64,000 bases of DNA from Lytechinus pictus (Eukaryota; Echinodermata; Echinoidea; Temnopleuroida; Toxopneustidae). The notes under the pieces were generated by a model that worked only from the letters and a program-made list of their open reading frames with translations, was not told where the DNA came from and did not search any database. Positions 1-12,069 of the stretch are shown here, one piece after another. Position 1 is the first letter of the stretch, and each line of letters starts with the position of its first letter. The position numbers and the translations under genes are program-made. The DNA lies in assembly GCF_037042905.1 (NCBI RefSeq), contig NC_087252.1:18617701-18681700 (forward strand), read 5' to 3'.

Positions 1-632
1 CCAGGACCAAAGGCAAACTGGGAATGCATGTTGAGCCATGCATGATGAGGTGCATATTCTGATCTAGCCTATGGGGATGAGATAAAACATGGCTAGATCT
101 AGAACCTCTGAATCTAGATCTATGACTATGTCAGACTCGGCCGTGGCTGTAGTGTCGGTGGTGGTCCTTATCTTTTTTTTCGTCGAACCAGGTCCAGGAC
201 AAATTCTAAAGTTCGTTAGCATAACTTTAGCAGGATTAGATTTCTCTAACGTCACATTCTAGAATCTAGTCTAGATCGAGATATAACACGTTAAAAATTT
301 AGACTTTACTTAAGGATCTAGTTCTAAATCTAGATCTACTTACACAACTCGTCCAAAAGCTGAATTATCCAATCCCCCATTACTCACCAGACAGCACCAC
401 AGATCTTTGATGTAAGAGCAAAATTGAAACTTAAATCTCTATCCGATGAACTACGTTAGCTCCATCACCAATACATATCCAGAAATTGTTAAATAAATTC
501 CCACAAACGACGGTTATTCCTGTCTACACAAATCTAGGCTCCATTTTAGTAACTGAAGTAGGTCAAGGCCTTTCCGTGTTAAACCTAATAGGTCTTGGGC
601 CGAACGATGAAAAGTCTTTAACTTTTCCTTCA
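1..632. other. No gene; TCTAGATCT-rich sequence
   Basis: I see no supportable gene. From about 60 to 350 the sequence is unusually rich in the short words CTAGATCT and TCTAGA, in both orientations, as in a decayed short tandem repeat. The single ORF here (64-255, minus) is low complexity and I do not call it. Confidence 0.4.
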
Positions 633-1049
633 GTTGACCTTTGAGTATTTTTAATATATTAAAAAAACGAAGAAAAATACATTGATTGGGAAATCGCTCA
701 TTCCCGCAGTAAACTCGCTGCAGTTAGCAAAATATGTAATTTAGAACTCCGGTTTCATCATGCTGCCTAGTTATTGTACGAGCCGCACTGCCATAAGCAC
801 TGCAATAGCACAGCGGGGAAATGCGAGCGCCACAGTCGAACTTCGAGTTGAGTTCGGTCAGTATTAAACTGTAATATTATTTTTTACACCCACTGTACAC
901 GTATCTCTGGAGATCTCTGTGGATGTCAATCACATACCTTTATATGTAAATCGTCGCAATATATGAATATTCCATAATGATATCCTCAAATTTACCAAAA
1001 CAGTCGAGGAAATTGTAGACTCGCGTGTCGGACTGAAATTGAATATATA

Positions 1050-2936
1050 CACAAAAAAAGTAAGTCCCCCCTAAATCAAATTGCTGTAACTTTTGAACGG
1101 AATAATTTTAAAATATGAAATTTCGTAGGTGGTTCCTTACACTCATTAGGCAACTCCTGGAGATTCATCAATTGAGTCATGCATGAGTAATCAAAGATTG
1201 AATTAAAAATGACAATTTTTTAAAGTCACAAGAGTCGTTTTTCAGATTGTGTAAATACAAAGTTGGGCAAAGGTTTTGGTTAGGTGAATTTTATGGTGTT
1301 AATGCTGTTTAACTATCCATCATTTAGCCACTTCAAGCAAAATTTTGATATCGTATGTTTATGGTTGAGTGAGCACAATGTTTTGTGACGTATCATCATA
1401 GGGGTTTACGGCAGTATCCCCTATAGAACTTGTTAAAATATGTTAAAATTGGAAAATGTTGGTGGCTCCCCAAATTACTCGGCCTCTCCCCATTTTAAAA
1501 TTCTGGATCCACCACTGATTCGTCTATAAATTCAACTTATCCTGAGATATTGTTAGGAAAATAATGAATTTATGCAGTATAAAGAGTATTCATTCCCAAG
1601 TTTTCAAATGTGCTCACTCAACCATGAAAATGTAAAAGTTCGGAAAGTGTGTGGTGATAAAACTGATGGATGATGAAAACAACAGCAATTAAGTCAAATT
1701 TTTAACCGAATTTGCCCAATTATTCGCTTAATTACCCCCTCAAAATGAGTCTGTGACATTTAAGATGCCTCTTTTCCCACTTTGATGCATGCTCACTTAT
1801 CCATGAATAAACTTATCGATTTCATTTATGCACAGAATTCTGCCCAAAAGTTGATAAACATAACTGCCAAATGACATTGCTAAAGGCAGCCTTGAAAAAA
1901 AGTTCTACCATATTGAATAAGGGGTAACTTATTCTTAAACATATGGACTCATAGTGTACACATTGTCTATGAGAGAGGAAGTCATGAAATTTGTTTCATG
2001 GACGGTTTTTTGTTACTTCTGCCAACAATTTTTTCATGAAACTTCGCACATAGCTTTAGATTTACACTATCCAAAAGGCGCGCACACCAAAATAATCATT
2101 CGATATGGCACAGAGTGGGGCCAAGGCCTTGAACTTTCTTCTCATTTGCACAATTTTCGAATATTGTGTGCTCACTGAAGCATTAGACATCGGGATTTTC
2201 ATAAAAATCTAATCAAATGAACTATGCAAGGAGGTTTGTGACAGATATCCGTAGTTAGCAATAGCGTTTTTTCCAATAACATAAAAAAGAGTTAATCGCA
2301 TTCCACATGTTCATTCAAGCGTGAATGTTTAATTAAACGCATTTGAATCATTGAAGCATGTTAATTGGTCATGAACATAACAAAAACAAATGAGAAAAGA
2401 TCATTTCAGTCACCAAAATGAAACAATAGTTGCGTATGATATTTGAAATTCGTATTTTTTGCTTTCATTAAATGTTCATTGATCCGTGAAACGATGAATA
2501 TTGTTGAAGATACTCTTCCCAAAAATAATTGTCATCATATTCGATCATTTGTATCGATAGAAATGTGTAAAAAATCCAATTATAGCAAATTTTAACTTTT
2601 GTTTATTCAACCGTGAAATTTAGCAAAAACATTGTATCGTATTTTAGAAAGTACCTTTCAAAAGCCTTCTAACTATTTTTCATGTTGAGAATGTGGAATT
2701 CGTTTCAATAAAGTGGAATCAAAATCATGATATTTGGCTTGTGACTTTTGAAAAGTGACATTTTTGCCTTCTGGTGGTGCTCACTGAAGCATGACATAAA
2801 ACACGCCCATAACATTTACTCACAGGGTAGCTTATAAAGTTACCTACACGCTCATGTAAAAATATATTAAAAACTCGCATTGATTTGGAAATTATGGATG
2901 TTTGTTTAAGGGGGGACTTAATTTTTTTGTTGTGTC
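1050..2936. mobile_element. Non-autonomous TA-flanked DNA transposon
   Basis: The ends are inverted repeats of about 30 bases: CACAAAAAAAGTAAGTCCCC on the left, and on the right the complement of a sequence ending GGGGACTTAATTTTTTTGTTGTGTC. TA lies on both sides (1048-1049 and 2937-2938). The right arm of the foldback at about 7295-7305 preserves the unoccupied site, which confirms the borders. TA target sites are characteristic of the Tc1/mariner group. There is no transposase; the only ORF (1954-2178) is not recognisable. The interior holds about nine copies of one short motif, listed separately. Confidence 0.75.
1361..2799. repeat. Dispersed internal motif TGCTCACTnAACCATGAA
   Basis: A word close to TGCTCACTCAACCATGAA recurs inside the transposon. 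It is inverted at 1361-1377 and forward at 1610-1632, 1789-1812, 2167-2186, 2309-2327, 2347-2361, 2471-2490, 2601-2618 and 2777-2796. Spacing is irregular (about 40 to 370 bases) and the sequence between copies is unrelated, so this is not an ordinary tandem repeat. A related element at 50986-51955 has two more copies. Confidence 0.65.
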
Positions 2937-3790
2937 TACAAGCAGAAAAAATGCGTTGCCAAATTTAGCTGTATACACATATCGTTCGTCGTGCGCTGTG
3001 CTGCGGGTCTGTATTATGCATTATGATGAAAATATGTATTTATAAACTGTTTTAATTACAACAAACACTTGAAAACGGACACAGACTAGTCTTGATATAA
3101 TATTCTAGTATGATAGCATAACATTTCGCCTTGGACTAATTTTAAGAAATGATAGCAATTCCTTTGTCAAGTGACAAGATATATTCCGAAGGTATATTGT
3201 ACCCCGGTATTGTCCTTTTTATATTGGCTTATTATAATCACTCGGGTCGCGGGCGGGTTCGCAACCACTCGGGTTTTGGATTTTTGGCGATTTTTTTTTT
3301 TTTCGATGCGATTTTTTTTTCTAACGGTGTCTTCATTGGGACAAACACGCTGGGAAAATAAAATGAAATTGATATTCTAGTTTCGTTTTAAGCCGGCAAG
3401 TGTCTTAATAAAATGTACTCGACTACTGTTTAACATAACAAACAAGTATAAAATCAGCCATGTGACTCAACTAACTTAGAATAGATCCGGACTTCTACTT
3501 TGTCTTATACGAGGACTCCGAGTCGGAACTTGCCATATCTGCCACATCGATATTACATCGTCATTCCCATATGCGGACATGCCTGCATGCAATGGCCCCA
3601 AGGCGGAACCCGGCCGCGGTCGGACACGACGTGCATCGGAAGCATGGAGCAAGCTAAAGCATGAGTCGAGCCGAGTTAGATCCAACGTACGTTACAGTGC
3701 CAGACGTCAGTCTGCAGCCCGTTCGAAAGTATTTTATTCAGCGGTATGCATAGCCAGCCATCCGTGGTTTAATGCATATATATACGTAAT

Positions 3791-4220
3791 TAGACCAAAA
3801 GCTTCGGTCTCTGTTGTTCCGTTGTTTGTTGTTCCGCTGAACTCCGTTGGCTCCACTCACCAAATACAGGGACCGAAGTTCTAGCTCGATCTGTACAGGG
3901 ACTCAATGGCCATATTTTTATTTATTAAGTTCCCGATAAAACAGGGAAGTGAAGCTGCGCGACAGCCGAAGTAATTAGTCACTGTTTTTTCCCCTTTTAA
4001 GTTTATTTTTCCCCGTTTTGGTGCATCATAGGACAAAACGGAATAATAATCTTTATTTTGTTGCAGTTCTTTTCATATATTTTTATGAAATAAAGAGCCC
4101 CGTCTGTGGGAGTTTGCATTGTTAACCCTTAATGGTGGCTGCACGATAGCGAGCCGTCTGTGTACGAGGAGAAACAAAAATGTTAAAAAACTCCTCGAAA
4201 CAGACGGCTGCAGCTGTCTA
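3791..4220. mobile_element. MITE with 9 bp target duplication, copy 1
   Basis: This 430 bp block is absent from the matching place in the right foldback arm. It starts TAGAC and ends GTCTA and is flanked by ATACGTAAT (3782-3790) and ATGCGTAAT (4221-4229), a 9-base duplication with one mismatch. Inside are two hairpins: CTTCGGTC with GACCGAAG, and AGCCGTCTGTGTACGAGGAG with its near complement around 4158-4209. A second copy is at 39107-39552. Nine-base duplications are typical of Mutator-like elements; that class is inferred. No ORF. Confidence 0.75.
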
Positions 4221-4560
4221 ATGCGTAATGAGCTGTGAAGACGATCTTTCCAATCGGCGTTTAAAAATTTTGCTCTTAATTATTGTCCATTTCTCATAAA
4301 ATTGGTCTTATTTTTTAGATAAAGGGTCATATTGTGTTGTAAGTAATTGGAGACCTAAAAAATTCCCTGCCTAAATTCTTTCTCTCTCTCTCTCCTACCT
4401 TCCGAAATTAAAACAGTCCCTCGGACTTTAGACGCAGGACAAATAATTCTCTGACAACCAAACTAACTTCTCATTAGCATCAGTAAAAATGTGAATGGGC
4501 TTTTAAAACTAAAACTAAAAATTGATTTGAAATATTAACCACTCTGCCACTTTTAGACAG

Positions 4561-4850
4561 TTATAATTTTAAAATCGATTTTAAAATCGTATTTTAAATC
4601 GATTTTAAAAGCTCAAATATATTTAAGACAGTTGGCTAGCCACGATATCGCCTTATAAATCCCTTTTTATTTACTCCTCCTTTAGGGCTCCGTCCATGGG
4701 ATTTTAATTTTTTTAGGGAGAGCCTTAAAGGAGGAGTAAATAATAGGGATTGATTAGGCGATATCGTGGCTAGCCAACTGTCTTAACTGTGTTTGAGCTT
4801 TTAAAATCGATTTTAAATACAATTTTAAAAACCGATTTTAAAATTATAAC
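4561..4850. repeat. Centre of the foldback, TTTTAAAATCGA-rich
   Basis: The hairpin centre is flanked on both sides by runs of TTTTAAAATCGATTTTAAAA-like sequence (about 4565-4612 and 4797-4850), followed by a stem containing GACAGTTGGCTAGCCACGATATCGCC on the left and its complement on the right. The loop contains CCATGG and a T-rich stretch. Confidence 0.7.
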
Positions 4851-5869
4851 TGTCTAAAAGTGGCAAAGTGGTTTTGAAGAGGAAGGAAAAGAGGGGTTGG
4901 TGGAATAATTAGGACAGGTATAATTACCATTTTAAAATTGATTTAAAATCGATTTTTTTATATATCAATTTTAAAATCGATCTAAGATCAATTTTAGATT
5001 AGTATTAGTTTTATAAGCCCATTCACATTTTTACTGATGCTGATGAGAAGTTAGTTTGGTTGTCAGAACATTATTTGTCCTGCGTCTAAAGTCGGAAGGT
5101 AGGAGAGACAGAGAGAGAGAAAGAATTTAGGTAGGGAATTCTTTAGGTCTTCAGTTACTTAAAACACGATATGGCCCTTTTATCTATAAAATAAGACAAA
5201 TTTTATGAGAAATTGACAATTCTAACAGCAACATTTTAAAACGCCGATCGGAAAGATCGTCTTCACAGCTCATTACGTATATGCATTAAACCACGGATGG
5301 CTATGCATACCGCTGAATAAAATACTTTCGGACGGGCTGCGGACTGACTGGCACTGTAACGTTGGATCTACCTCGGCTCGACTCACGTTAGCTTGCTCCA
5401 TGCGGGCTCCATGCTACCGATGCACGTCGTGTCCGACCGCGGCCGGGTCCCGCCTTGGGGGCCATTGCATGCAGGCATGTCCGCATATGGGAATGATACG
5501 ATGTAATATCGATGTGGCAGATATGGCAAGTTCCGACTCGGAGTCCTTGTATAGGACAGAGTAGAAGTCCGGATCTATTCTAAGTTAGTTGAGCCACATG
5601 ACTGATTTGCTTGTTTGTTATGTTAAAACAAAAGCCGAGTACATTTTATTTAAGGCACTTGCCGGCTTAAAACGAAACTAGAATTTCAATTTCATTTTAT
5701 TTTCCCAGCCTGTTTTTCCCATTGAAGACACCGTTAGAAAAAGAAATCGCATCGAAATAAAAATAAAAAAAATCGCAAAAAATCAAAAACCCGAGTGATT
5801 TCAAACACGACCCGAGTGATTGCGAACCCGTCTGCGACCCGAGAGATTATAATAAGTCTTTATATTAAT

Positions 5870-7030
5870 GCATTTTTTCTGGTCCGGCTTTTCGATTTTC
5901 ATCTTTATGTGTATGTTCTTGTGTACATGTAGTTGAATAGAGTGTAAACAATGAGAGATGTATAGGTAAAAGCGAAATAGAGACAGGGAAAAACGGAAAG
6001 ACGAATTTCCTTAAATTTTTTCCAGGATGAAAGGACTGGGTCATATATTTCAGTTTACCAAAGGATTGTGTAACAATTCAAAATAATCATGATTATCGTA
6101 ATGATCATAATAATAATAGTGATAACATTTATTACAAGTGATATTATTGTGATGATACTAAGATCTGAACGACTCTCAGTTCATATTAGCAATTAATATT
6201 CAGCTTGGGTGATTTTGAAAACCTCCAAATTTTTATCAATAAATATTTATCACTGTCTTTAGTAACATGGGTACGAACTATTCCCTCTCACCGGTATAGG
6301 CCTGTCCAACTAATTACCAGTACAACTCTTCTGCATGTCTTCCCTCCCCCCTCTCTCTCTTCTTGTAACTTTCTCTTCTGTCTTCTGAAAAAAAAAACAC
6401 TTTGTACCTACACGCTACACCTCATACAAATTCTTTCTCCCTCTTCCGATGCCCTCTCGTTCCCTCTGTATTCTTCCCTCCTCTTCTCAAGGAAGCTAGC
6501 ATTTCATCATCATTATTTGTTGTCAAAAATATCTGTCAGTTGAGAAGGACTGTCAGATAAAGAACACTTTGTCAGAAGAAACATACAATTCTTTCCATTC
6601 ACCTTCCCTTGGTCTTCATAAATATGAATAATATTTGAAAATTTCTGTTCACAAAATAATAAAAGGCACACATTTTATATTCATCAGATTCTTAAGATAT
6701 CCATTTATTTTCCTTTCTTCTTTGTACAAAATTATGTTTTGCAATGGAAATTATTAAATTTACTAGAAGTCACATGGTTATGTAATTGGGAAAACTTAAT
6801 CTTCCATTAAACTTACCAAAATTAATATGCATTTACATTTACCTCTCCCTCTGTCACCGTTTATAATTTTTTTTCAATGTATAATCTCTTCTTTCTCTTT
6901 CTCCTTTCACCCCCTCCATTTCTGCCCCCTCTCTCTCTTTAACTACACACATACACAGAAACACAAAGATCGAAAGGAAGGGCCAGAAAAAATGCACTTA
7001 TAAAAGGACAATCTGCCTTCTTCTTAAATC
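5870..7030. other. Sequence present only in the right foldback arm
   Basis: This stretch of about 1.16 kb has no partner in the left arm, so it is an insertion there or a deletion in the left arm. It is AT-rich with CT-rich patches (6330-6480 and 6890-6945). The largest ORF (6205-6543) is mostly CT-rich low complexity. I see no terminal repeats and do not recognise a family. Confidence 0.45.
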
Positions 7031-7715
7031 ATGTTAATGGAATCTGTACATTTTGTCATATCACTCTGGAATAGGAATTACTATCATTTCTTAAAATTAG
7101 TCCAAGGCGAAATGTTATAATATCATTCCAGAATTCTATCAAGACTAGTCTATATGTTTGTTTTCAATTGATTGTTGGGAATAAGGCAGTTATAAATACA
7201 TATTTTCGTCATAATACAGACCTTCAGCACAGCTTTACGGCGCATTGAGAACGATCTGTGTATACAGCTTAATTGGCAACGCGATTTTTTTCTGCTTGTT
7301 TATTTAGTTTCAGACCGACACGTGAGTCTATAATTTTCTCGACTATTTCGGTAAGTTTTAGGATATTATTATTGAATATTTCTATATTTCGATGATTTAA
7401 AACTAAAGGTAGGTGATCGACGTCCAAAGAGATTTCCAGGGATACGTTATACTGGGTGTAGAAATAATATTACTGTTTAATACTGACCGAACTCGACTCA
7501 AAGTTCGACCGTAGCGCTCGCATTTCCCCGCTGTGCAATTGCAGTGCACATGTCAAATGTGCGGCTCGTACAATAATTAGGCAGCACGGATGAAACCGGA
7601 GTTCTAAATTACATATTTGCTAACTGCAGCGGGTTGACTGCGGGATCAAGACATTTTCCTGTCAAAATATTTTTCTTAGTTTTTTCAATGTATAAAAAAT
7701 ACTCGGGTTTCAACT

Positions 7716-9306
7716 AAAACGTTTTGAAACAAAAAACACGCTCGGCCCACGGTCTAAAACTCGGACGTCATACTCACTTAAATTTCGCGGTCCAGTCCAA
7801 AATTGATTGCAATATGATTTTTTTTGTAACATTATTTATTAAAATCATTCAGTTCAAAATCATACAAGTAATAGTATATACACAATACACTGTTCACAAA
7901 GTTAAAAGGTTATTCATAATACATGATATCGAATGTTGATCGATTGCAAAGGATCGCGACTTTAGTCCCTCTTATGTTATTTCCGTGTAACTGGTAACGT
8001 CTAATCCAAGAGAGGACGCCATACACGTACAGAAATATATTCATGGTCCGGCTGTTCAATATATTCATCGAAGGTGGACCAGCTTGTAAAATACAATGAT
8101 TTTGATCATGTCATGTGACGAGCTATGGACCACTCTGTCATGGCTGTCTAATATATAAAACTTTGTTTGTTCCTTAGCTACATATTTCGTCAATAGGTTT
8201 TCTCGAGAGGGTGCAGCCATCCCCTCCCCCTCCCCACTCCGCGAACGCAGACGATCGTAACAAGCGGTAAAAAATGTTGTTTTCAATGCCTCAAAGACAC
8301 CGTTAGGGCGTGTTAAATACATCTGTTGAAGAGCTGTATGTACACTTGCGTACAAGGGGGGGGGGGGGGGGGGTTGGGCTCTTGCATGCCCCCTAATTTT
8401 TCACGAACAAGAATAAAACAAAAAAAAAAGGAAAGAGAACAGGGTTAATATGATATAATTTTCTGAATATTAGATCGAAATCTAATGGATTAGACTTAAT
8501 TGAATTTTGTAATAAAAATTTCGAAATTTTTAGATCGCTCGCAACTATTTTAAAGTCAATATTACGTCAAGCAATGCTTCCATATCGATGAAACAATCAG
8601 TGTTTCCAAACGCAGTTTCAGAACAACGATATTATATTATGTGGTTTCGGAAGTGCTGTTTATACTTTATGACTCGATCTACAACTGACTTTGCATCGTA
8701 TTTTCGTTTGGCAGGAAAGCGAGGTGGAATTGGGCTTGTCATTTTAGATTTATTGCGAGTGTTTTTATTTTCGACTATTTATGTCAAAGAACTATCGATT
8801 TTTATTTTCATGGAGCTTCTTGGCTTGGCCATAGAATTTCCACTATGGTGAGGATAATGGTACCAGGTTCATGGTAATAGTAAGGCAAAATAAAGTAAAA
8901 GTATATATAATGAAATAATAGATCATCAGTTACGGTTTTGCTTTGTCTTTTATTGACTTAGTGATGTTTCCTCATCACAATAACTCATTTCCCGTTAGTA
9001 TATCCCTTTACATTGGTTTTGATGACGAATAAGAGGAGTATTAAGAGCGAAGGAGTTGGGAGGTAGCTCTCCGCTATACCCACGCGACTGTATTTTCCCG
9101 CGGATTTTCATCGCACCGGAAGCATGTACCAAAATGACGCCATTTAAACGCGTTTACGATCGTGGTCTTGTTTATACTCCCCCAGAATTCCTGATTCTGG
9201 ACAAACGACGTTTTGCAAGAGCCCTTTTGTAAGTTGATGATGATCCACAGCATTTGTGCCATATTTCTGTAAAAAAAAATCATAGGCGAAGGCTCATCCA
9301 ATTAAG
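7716..9306. other. No recognised gene; poly-G tract
   Basis: I see nothing I can assign. An uninterrupted G run occupies 8356-8373; such runs are often unreliable in assemblies. ORFs at 8065-8355 (minus) and 8588-8851 (plus) have no recognisable motif. The part nearest 9306 may be the 3' untranslated tail of the LINE remnant that follows. Confidence 0.4.
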
Positions 9307-10914
9307 CTAATTATTACACATCTGCTGAAATAAGCGAGTTTTGAGAGACGATTTGAAGAGTTCAGTGTTGTCAATTTCACGGAGAGAAGTAGGGAGGGAA
9401 TTCCAGAGGCTTGAAGCAATAGATGAAAAGGCACGGTCTCCACATCCCTTTAGGTGTGTGACGGGTACATGAAGAGTGACACCAGGCCAATAAGGGTACA
9501 AGCCAGGACGTAGACGATGTCGTTCTATTAGGGAAGCTACATAACCTGGAGCTAAGCCATGGACAGCCTTGAAAGTCAGGAGAAGAATTTTGAATTCGAT
9601 CCTGTACGTAATTTGTAGCAAGCGCAACTCTATGAGAACAGTGGTGATGTGGTCATTTTTCTTTCGTACCAGTTAGCAGGGTAACAACAGCATTCTGTAC
9701 GTTCTTGACTCTGTTAAGCATTGTAGAAGGAAGACCAGCCCGCAGACTGTTACAGAAGTAAGCTCTAGAGGTGATCAAGGAATGAATTAGGCTTTCTGCT
9801 GCAGAAGGAGTAGCGCTTTTGTAGCCGATATATTTCATAACTGGTAGTAGGTCGCTTGGCATACCTTGGAAATATTCTTGACCATTTTCATACAGTGGAT
9901 GAAGAAGACACCCAGATTACGTGCATTCTCTGAAGGAGGGATAGACACACTGCCAACTTGAAGATTTTGTGGTTCAATCTTGTTTAACATATGTGGTGAC
10001 GAAGACACTAAATATTCAGTCTTCTGCATATTTCTGCCAGGTAGGTAGTAAGACGAGAAATAACATCAGCATCATCTCTCACTCTTGGGTCAAAGGTCAC
10101 ATATAATTACGTGTCATCTACAAAGAAATGAACTTGCACACCATAATGGCGAGCAATCTCCCCAAGAGGTGGAGTGTACAGAGTGAGGAGTAGAGGCTCG
10201 ATGACGGAGCCTTGCGGAACACCGTACTTCAAGAGAGCCACCTCTGCCATCTGCGGTGGAGATACGACCGAAACCATGCTAATGCAGTGGCATCAACCTT
10301 AAAGTCTACATGCAATCTCTGGAGAATGACTTCTTGTGCTATCGTGTTTAATGCTGCTGACAGATCTAAGAGGACGATTATGACTGCTTATTGTAAACTG
10401 CTCTCATTTTGTCATCAGATATCCTAAGAAGAGCTTTCTCATCACTGTGGACCCTTTTGTAGGCAGACTACATGGTCTCGTGGAGGTCATTGTCCTGCAG
10501 ATGTTTCGTTAGTCTCTTCGCAACAACTTTGGCAAGAAAATGTAGGTTTTATATGGAACTGTAACTACTCATTTCCTGCCGATCAAGTGACGGCTCCTTC
10601 AGCACAGCAGTAACATGTGCGAGTTTCCGTTCTCCAGGGAACTTTGCTTTCTGCAGGGAAGCATTAAAAATCTTCGAGAACAGCATAGTTGGAATAGGAT
10701 CTAGGGAGCATGACTTTGAAGGGGTCTTTCTTATGACTCTCTGTATTTCTAAATGAGGTGATGGCATACAGACAGTTAGATGATCATCACACGAGGAAGG
10801 TACAGTCCCGTCCAACTCTCTTCCTGACTCCGCCTTATAAGATCTTGATATTTTCTGTCTGTAGGTTACATCTGATAGACTCAATCTTTCCAATGAAATA
10901 CCTTGGGAAGTCAC
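9307..10914 (-). pseudogene. Decayed LINE reverse transcriptase (CR1/L2-like)
   Basis: A non-LTR retrotransposon remnant read on the minus strand in several frames. From its 5' side: 10914-10549 resembles the region before the catalytic core (SPHLEIQRVIRKTPSKSCSL, DPIPTMLF). Next, 10430-10210 shows a damaged motif-A region. Around 10110 the catalytic FADD-type box reads FVDDT followed by a stop. Then 10029-9653 is the thumb region, and 9627-9307 is the C-terminal part (ILLLTFKAVHGLAPGYVASL, SSLWNSLPTSLREI), typical of CR1/L2-type ORF2. Frames change at least three times, and no endonuclease domain is visible upstream, so the copy is 5'-truncated and dead. Confidence 0.85.
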
Positions 10915-10933
10915 TAGCTAACTCAACATCTGA

Positions 10934-12069
10934 ATGATGATGTGGAAGCGCAGCAGCTTGATCAGTCTTACGATGTATAAGTTTACGGTCGGCGTTCTGA
11001 AACGTAGCTTAAATGAAAAAAAGTCGCATCCGTGTTGTGGAACAACCACGTTTGAAAACACTCAATCTGGTCTAAAAAGTCGAAGCATTAACACATCCTT
11101 AGTTGTCTTAAATGAATTATCAGTGCATTTTTTTTTGTAATCGCTACGCAAACGTTCTCTATTACACAGAATCATTTGTCAAAACATCTTCATAACAAAG
11201 CACCCTTTGTCGAAACTCAGTGAATGAAAACAGCAGTGTCGTCTCGAACTCTGGAGGAACGACATCATTTCAATCTTAAGACGATGCGCACCCCGATCCA
11301 TGACCTTTCGACTATGACCTTTAATATGTTCATTGTTATTACCTAGGCATTTTCAATTGATTTTAGCGTTCCAGAAAGAGTCTGCGAAGTGCCTGCAAAA
11401 AAGCTAACGTGTGAAGTCGAAATGGAGTCATTAGGAAGTTTTCGCAACCACTTAGCCGACATTTTCTGGAACGTTAAGAATCTATCCTAAAAAAACATTC
11501 AAAACAAAGTAGGCATTGTCGGAAATCGATGAAACAAAACAGTAGTGCCCTCCTTGACAGTGGACACATAACATTTTTGTAATTTTTGTCTGGTCCGAAT
11601 CTTAGGACTCTCTGTTTTCCCGGTACATCAATTTTCGAAAATAACCTCTTAGCCGTTCATGATTTGACGAGCATTGTCAAGAGATACTCGACGTTCTAGG
11701 AAAATGTCTACAAAGTGGTTGCGAAAACTCTTGAATCATTAACCTAGTACATGCTTATTTGCTTTTGTGCGTGCCTGAAAGCTTCCAACACAGCCACCAT
11801 AGCCCTGTGACAGGTGGTGCCCCATTCAGGAGCATCCCTTAGGTCTTCCCAGGGTTTCCGTTAGATTGTATGGGTGAAAACTTACTCCCTGGCAGCTACT
11901 TTCAAACACATGCACCAATGACACAGATTTCATATAATCAATAAGGAATGAAAGAATTCTTATCCAGGCAACGTTCGGTAAATGCCCATCCCTGACTGTG
12001 ACGATAAAATGTAAAAGATTGCATCATGATCAAGATGATTTATTTTTGATCTGGATTCTGCCTCGTAAA
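10934..12069. repeat. Inverted repeat 11438-11733 in otherwise unassigned DNA
   Basis: GTTTTCGCAACCACTT near 11440 is repeated in reverse complement (AAGTGGTTGCGAAAAC) near 11720, and the match continues inward through an ACATTTTC(T/C)GGAACG-like stretch for about 50 bases, so this may be a small MITE of about 300 bp. A second similarity, in direct orientation, links 11195-11250 (CACCCTTTGTCGAAACTCAGTGAA) with 11505-11550. No gene is seen. Confidence 0.5.

Larger units (their letters stand above)
633..7715. mobile_element. Giant foldback (long imperfect inverted repeat)
   Basis: Two arms that are reverse complements meet at a 29-base centre (4691-4719). The left arm is 633-4690 and the right arm 4720-7715. 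Paired blocks by eye: 633-1045 with 7300-7715, 2945-3180 with 7030-7290, 3230-3780 with 5280-5860, and 4221-4690 with 4720-5275. The innermost stem pairs 4673-4690 with 4720-4737. The arms differ by scattered substitutions and by separate insertions: 1050-2936 and 3791-4220 in the left arm, about 5870-7030 in the right. No coding capacity is visible. A partial copy of the arm sequence at 37880-38830 suggests a dispersed foldback transposon rather than a purely local inversion, but an old inverted duplication is not excluded. No target duplication was found at the outer ends. Confidence 0.8.

Noticed and set aside
3579..3884. 101-codon ORF in the left foldback arm
   Set aside because: No motif, not maintained in the paired right arm, and it crosses into the nested MITE.
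8356..8373. Poly-G runs here and at 15228-15250, 50825-50841 and 51596-51608, considered as G-quadruplex elements
   Set aside because: Plain homopolymers without conserved context; length is unreliable in assemblies.
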